Positions 6,510-6,547 of a stretch of 6,547 nt of DNA are shown here, piece by piece. The notes beneath the pieces were generated by a model. It saw only the letters and a program-made list of their open reading frames with translations, ran no database searches and was not told the DNA's origin. This stretch comes from Nitrospirae bacterium CG2_30_53_67 (lineage in GTDB: Bacteria > CG2-30-53-67), in NCBI GenBank assembly GCA_001873285.1, contig MNYV01000061.1:1-6547 (forward strand), in the 5' to 3' direction. A program made the translations under genes and the position numbers. Numbering within the stretch: position 1 is the stretch's first letter; each line of letters starts with the position of its first letter.

Positions 6510-6547
6510 TAAAATTTTTTCAAAGTGTAAAGCCAAAATAGAAATGT

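Overview
The window holds five genes that can be supported: a small gene of unknown function, an ABC-F translation-factor ATPase, a cold-shock protein, the ribosomal GTPase TypA/BipA, and a secreted parvulin-type peptidyl-prolyl isomerase. The gene types, moderate base composition, clear Shine-Dalgarno sites and a periplasmic SurA/PpiC-like foldase suggest a Gram-negative bacterium. My impression is Desulfobacterota (the old Deltaproteobacteria) from the flavour of the proteins and of the extragenic palindromes. That is inference, and no marker in the window proves it.

Layout, left to right. Bases 1-139 carry a palindrome resembling a dispersed extragenic repeat, then the leader of the first gene. 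The 158-residue gene (140-616, +) converges on the ABC-F gene (655-2526, -) across only 38 bases. The ABC-F gene lies downstream of the cold-shock gene (2685-2885, -), and a strong bidirectional hairpin terminator separates them. A 416-base divergent region separates the cold-shock gene from typA (3302-5110, +). It holds a candidate cold-shock promoter, a perfect AT-rich dyad (3039-3060), and a roughly 185-base stretch (3082-3266) that can fold on the plus strand into one long, nested, rod-like structure. A 251-base convergent region with several small palindromes but no convincing terminator follows typA. The foldase gene (5362-6411, -) comes next, with a TTG start, a good Shine-Dalgarno site and a good sigma-70-type promoter near the right edge.

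Three neighbouring genes concern the ribosome and RNA: an ABC-F factor acting at the tRNA exit (E) site region, a cold-shock RNA chaperone, and TypA, a ribosome-binding GTPase important at low temperature in well-studied bacteria. The cluster therefore looks like a translation and cold/stress neighbourhood, and its divergent control region is the most interesting part. The foldase acts in the periplasm and shows no evident link to the others. I found no mobile-element gene, tRNA, rRNA, CRISPR array or defence system. The best candidate for something undescribed is the predicted structured RNA ahead of typA.
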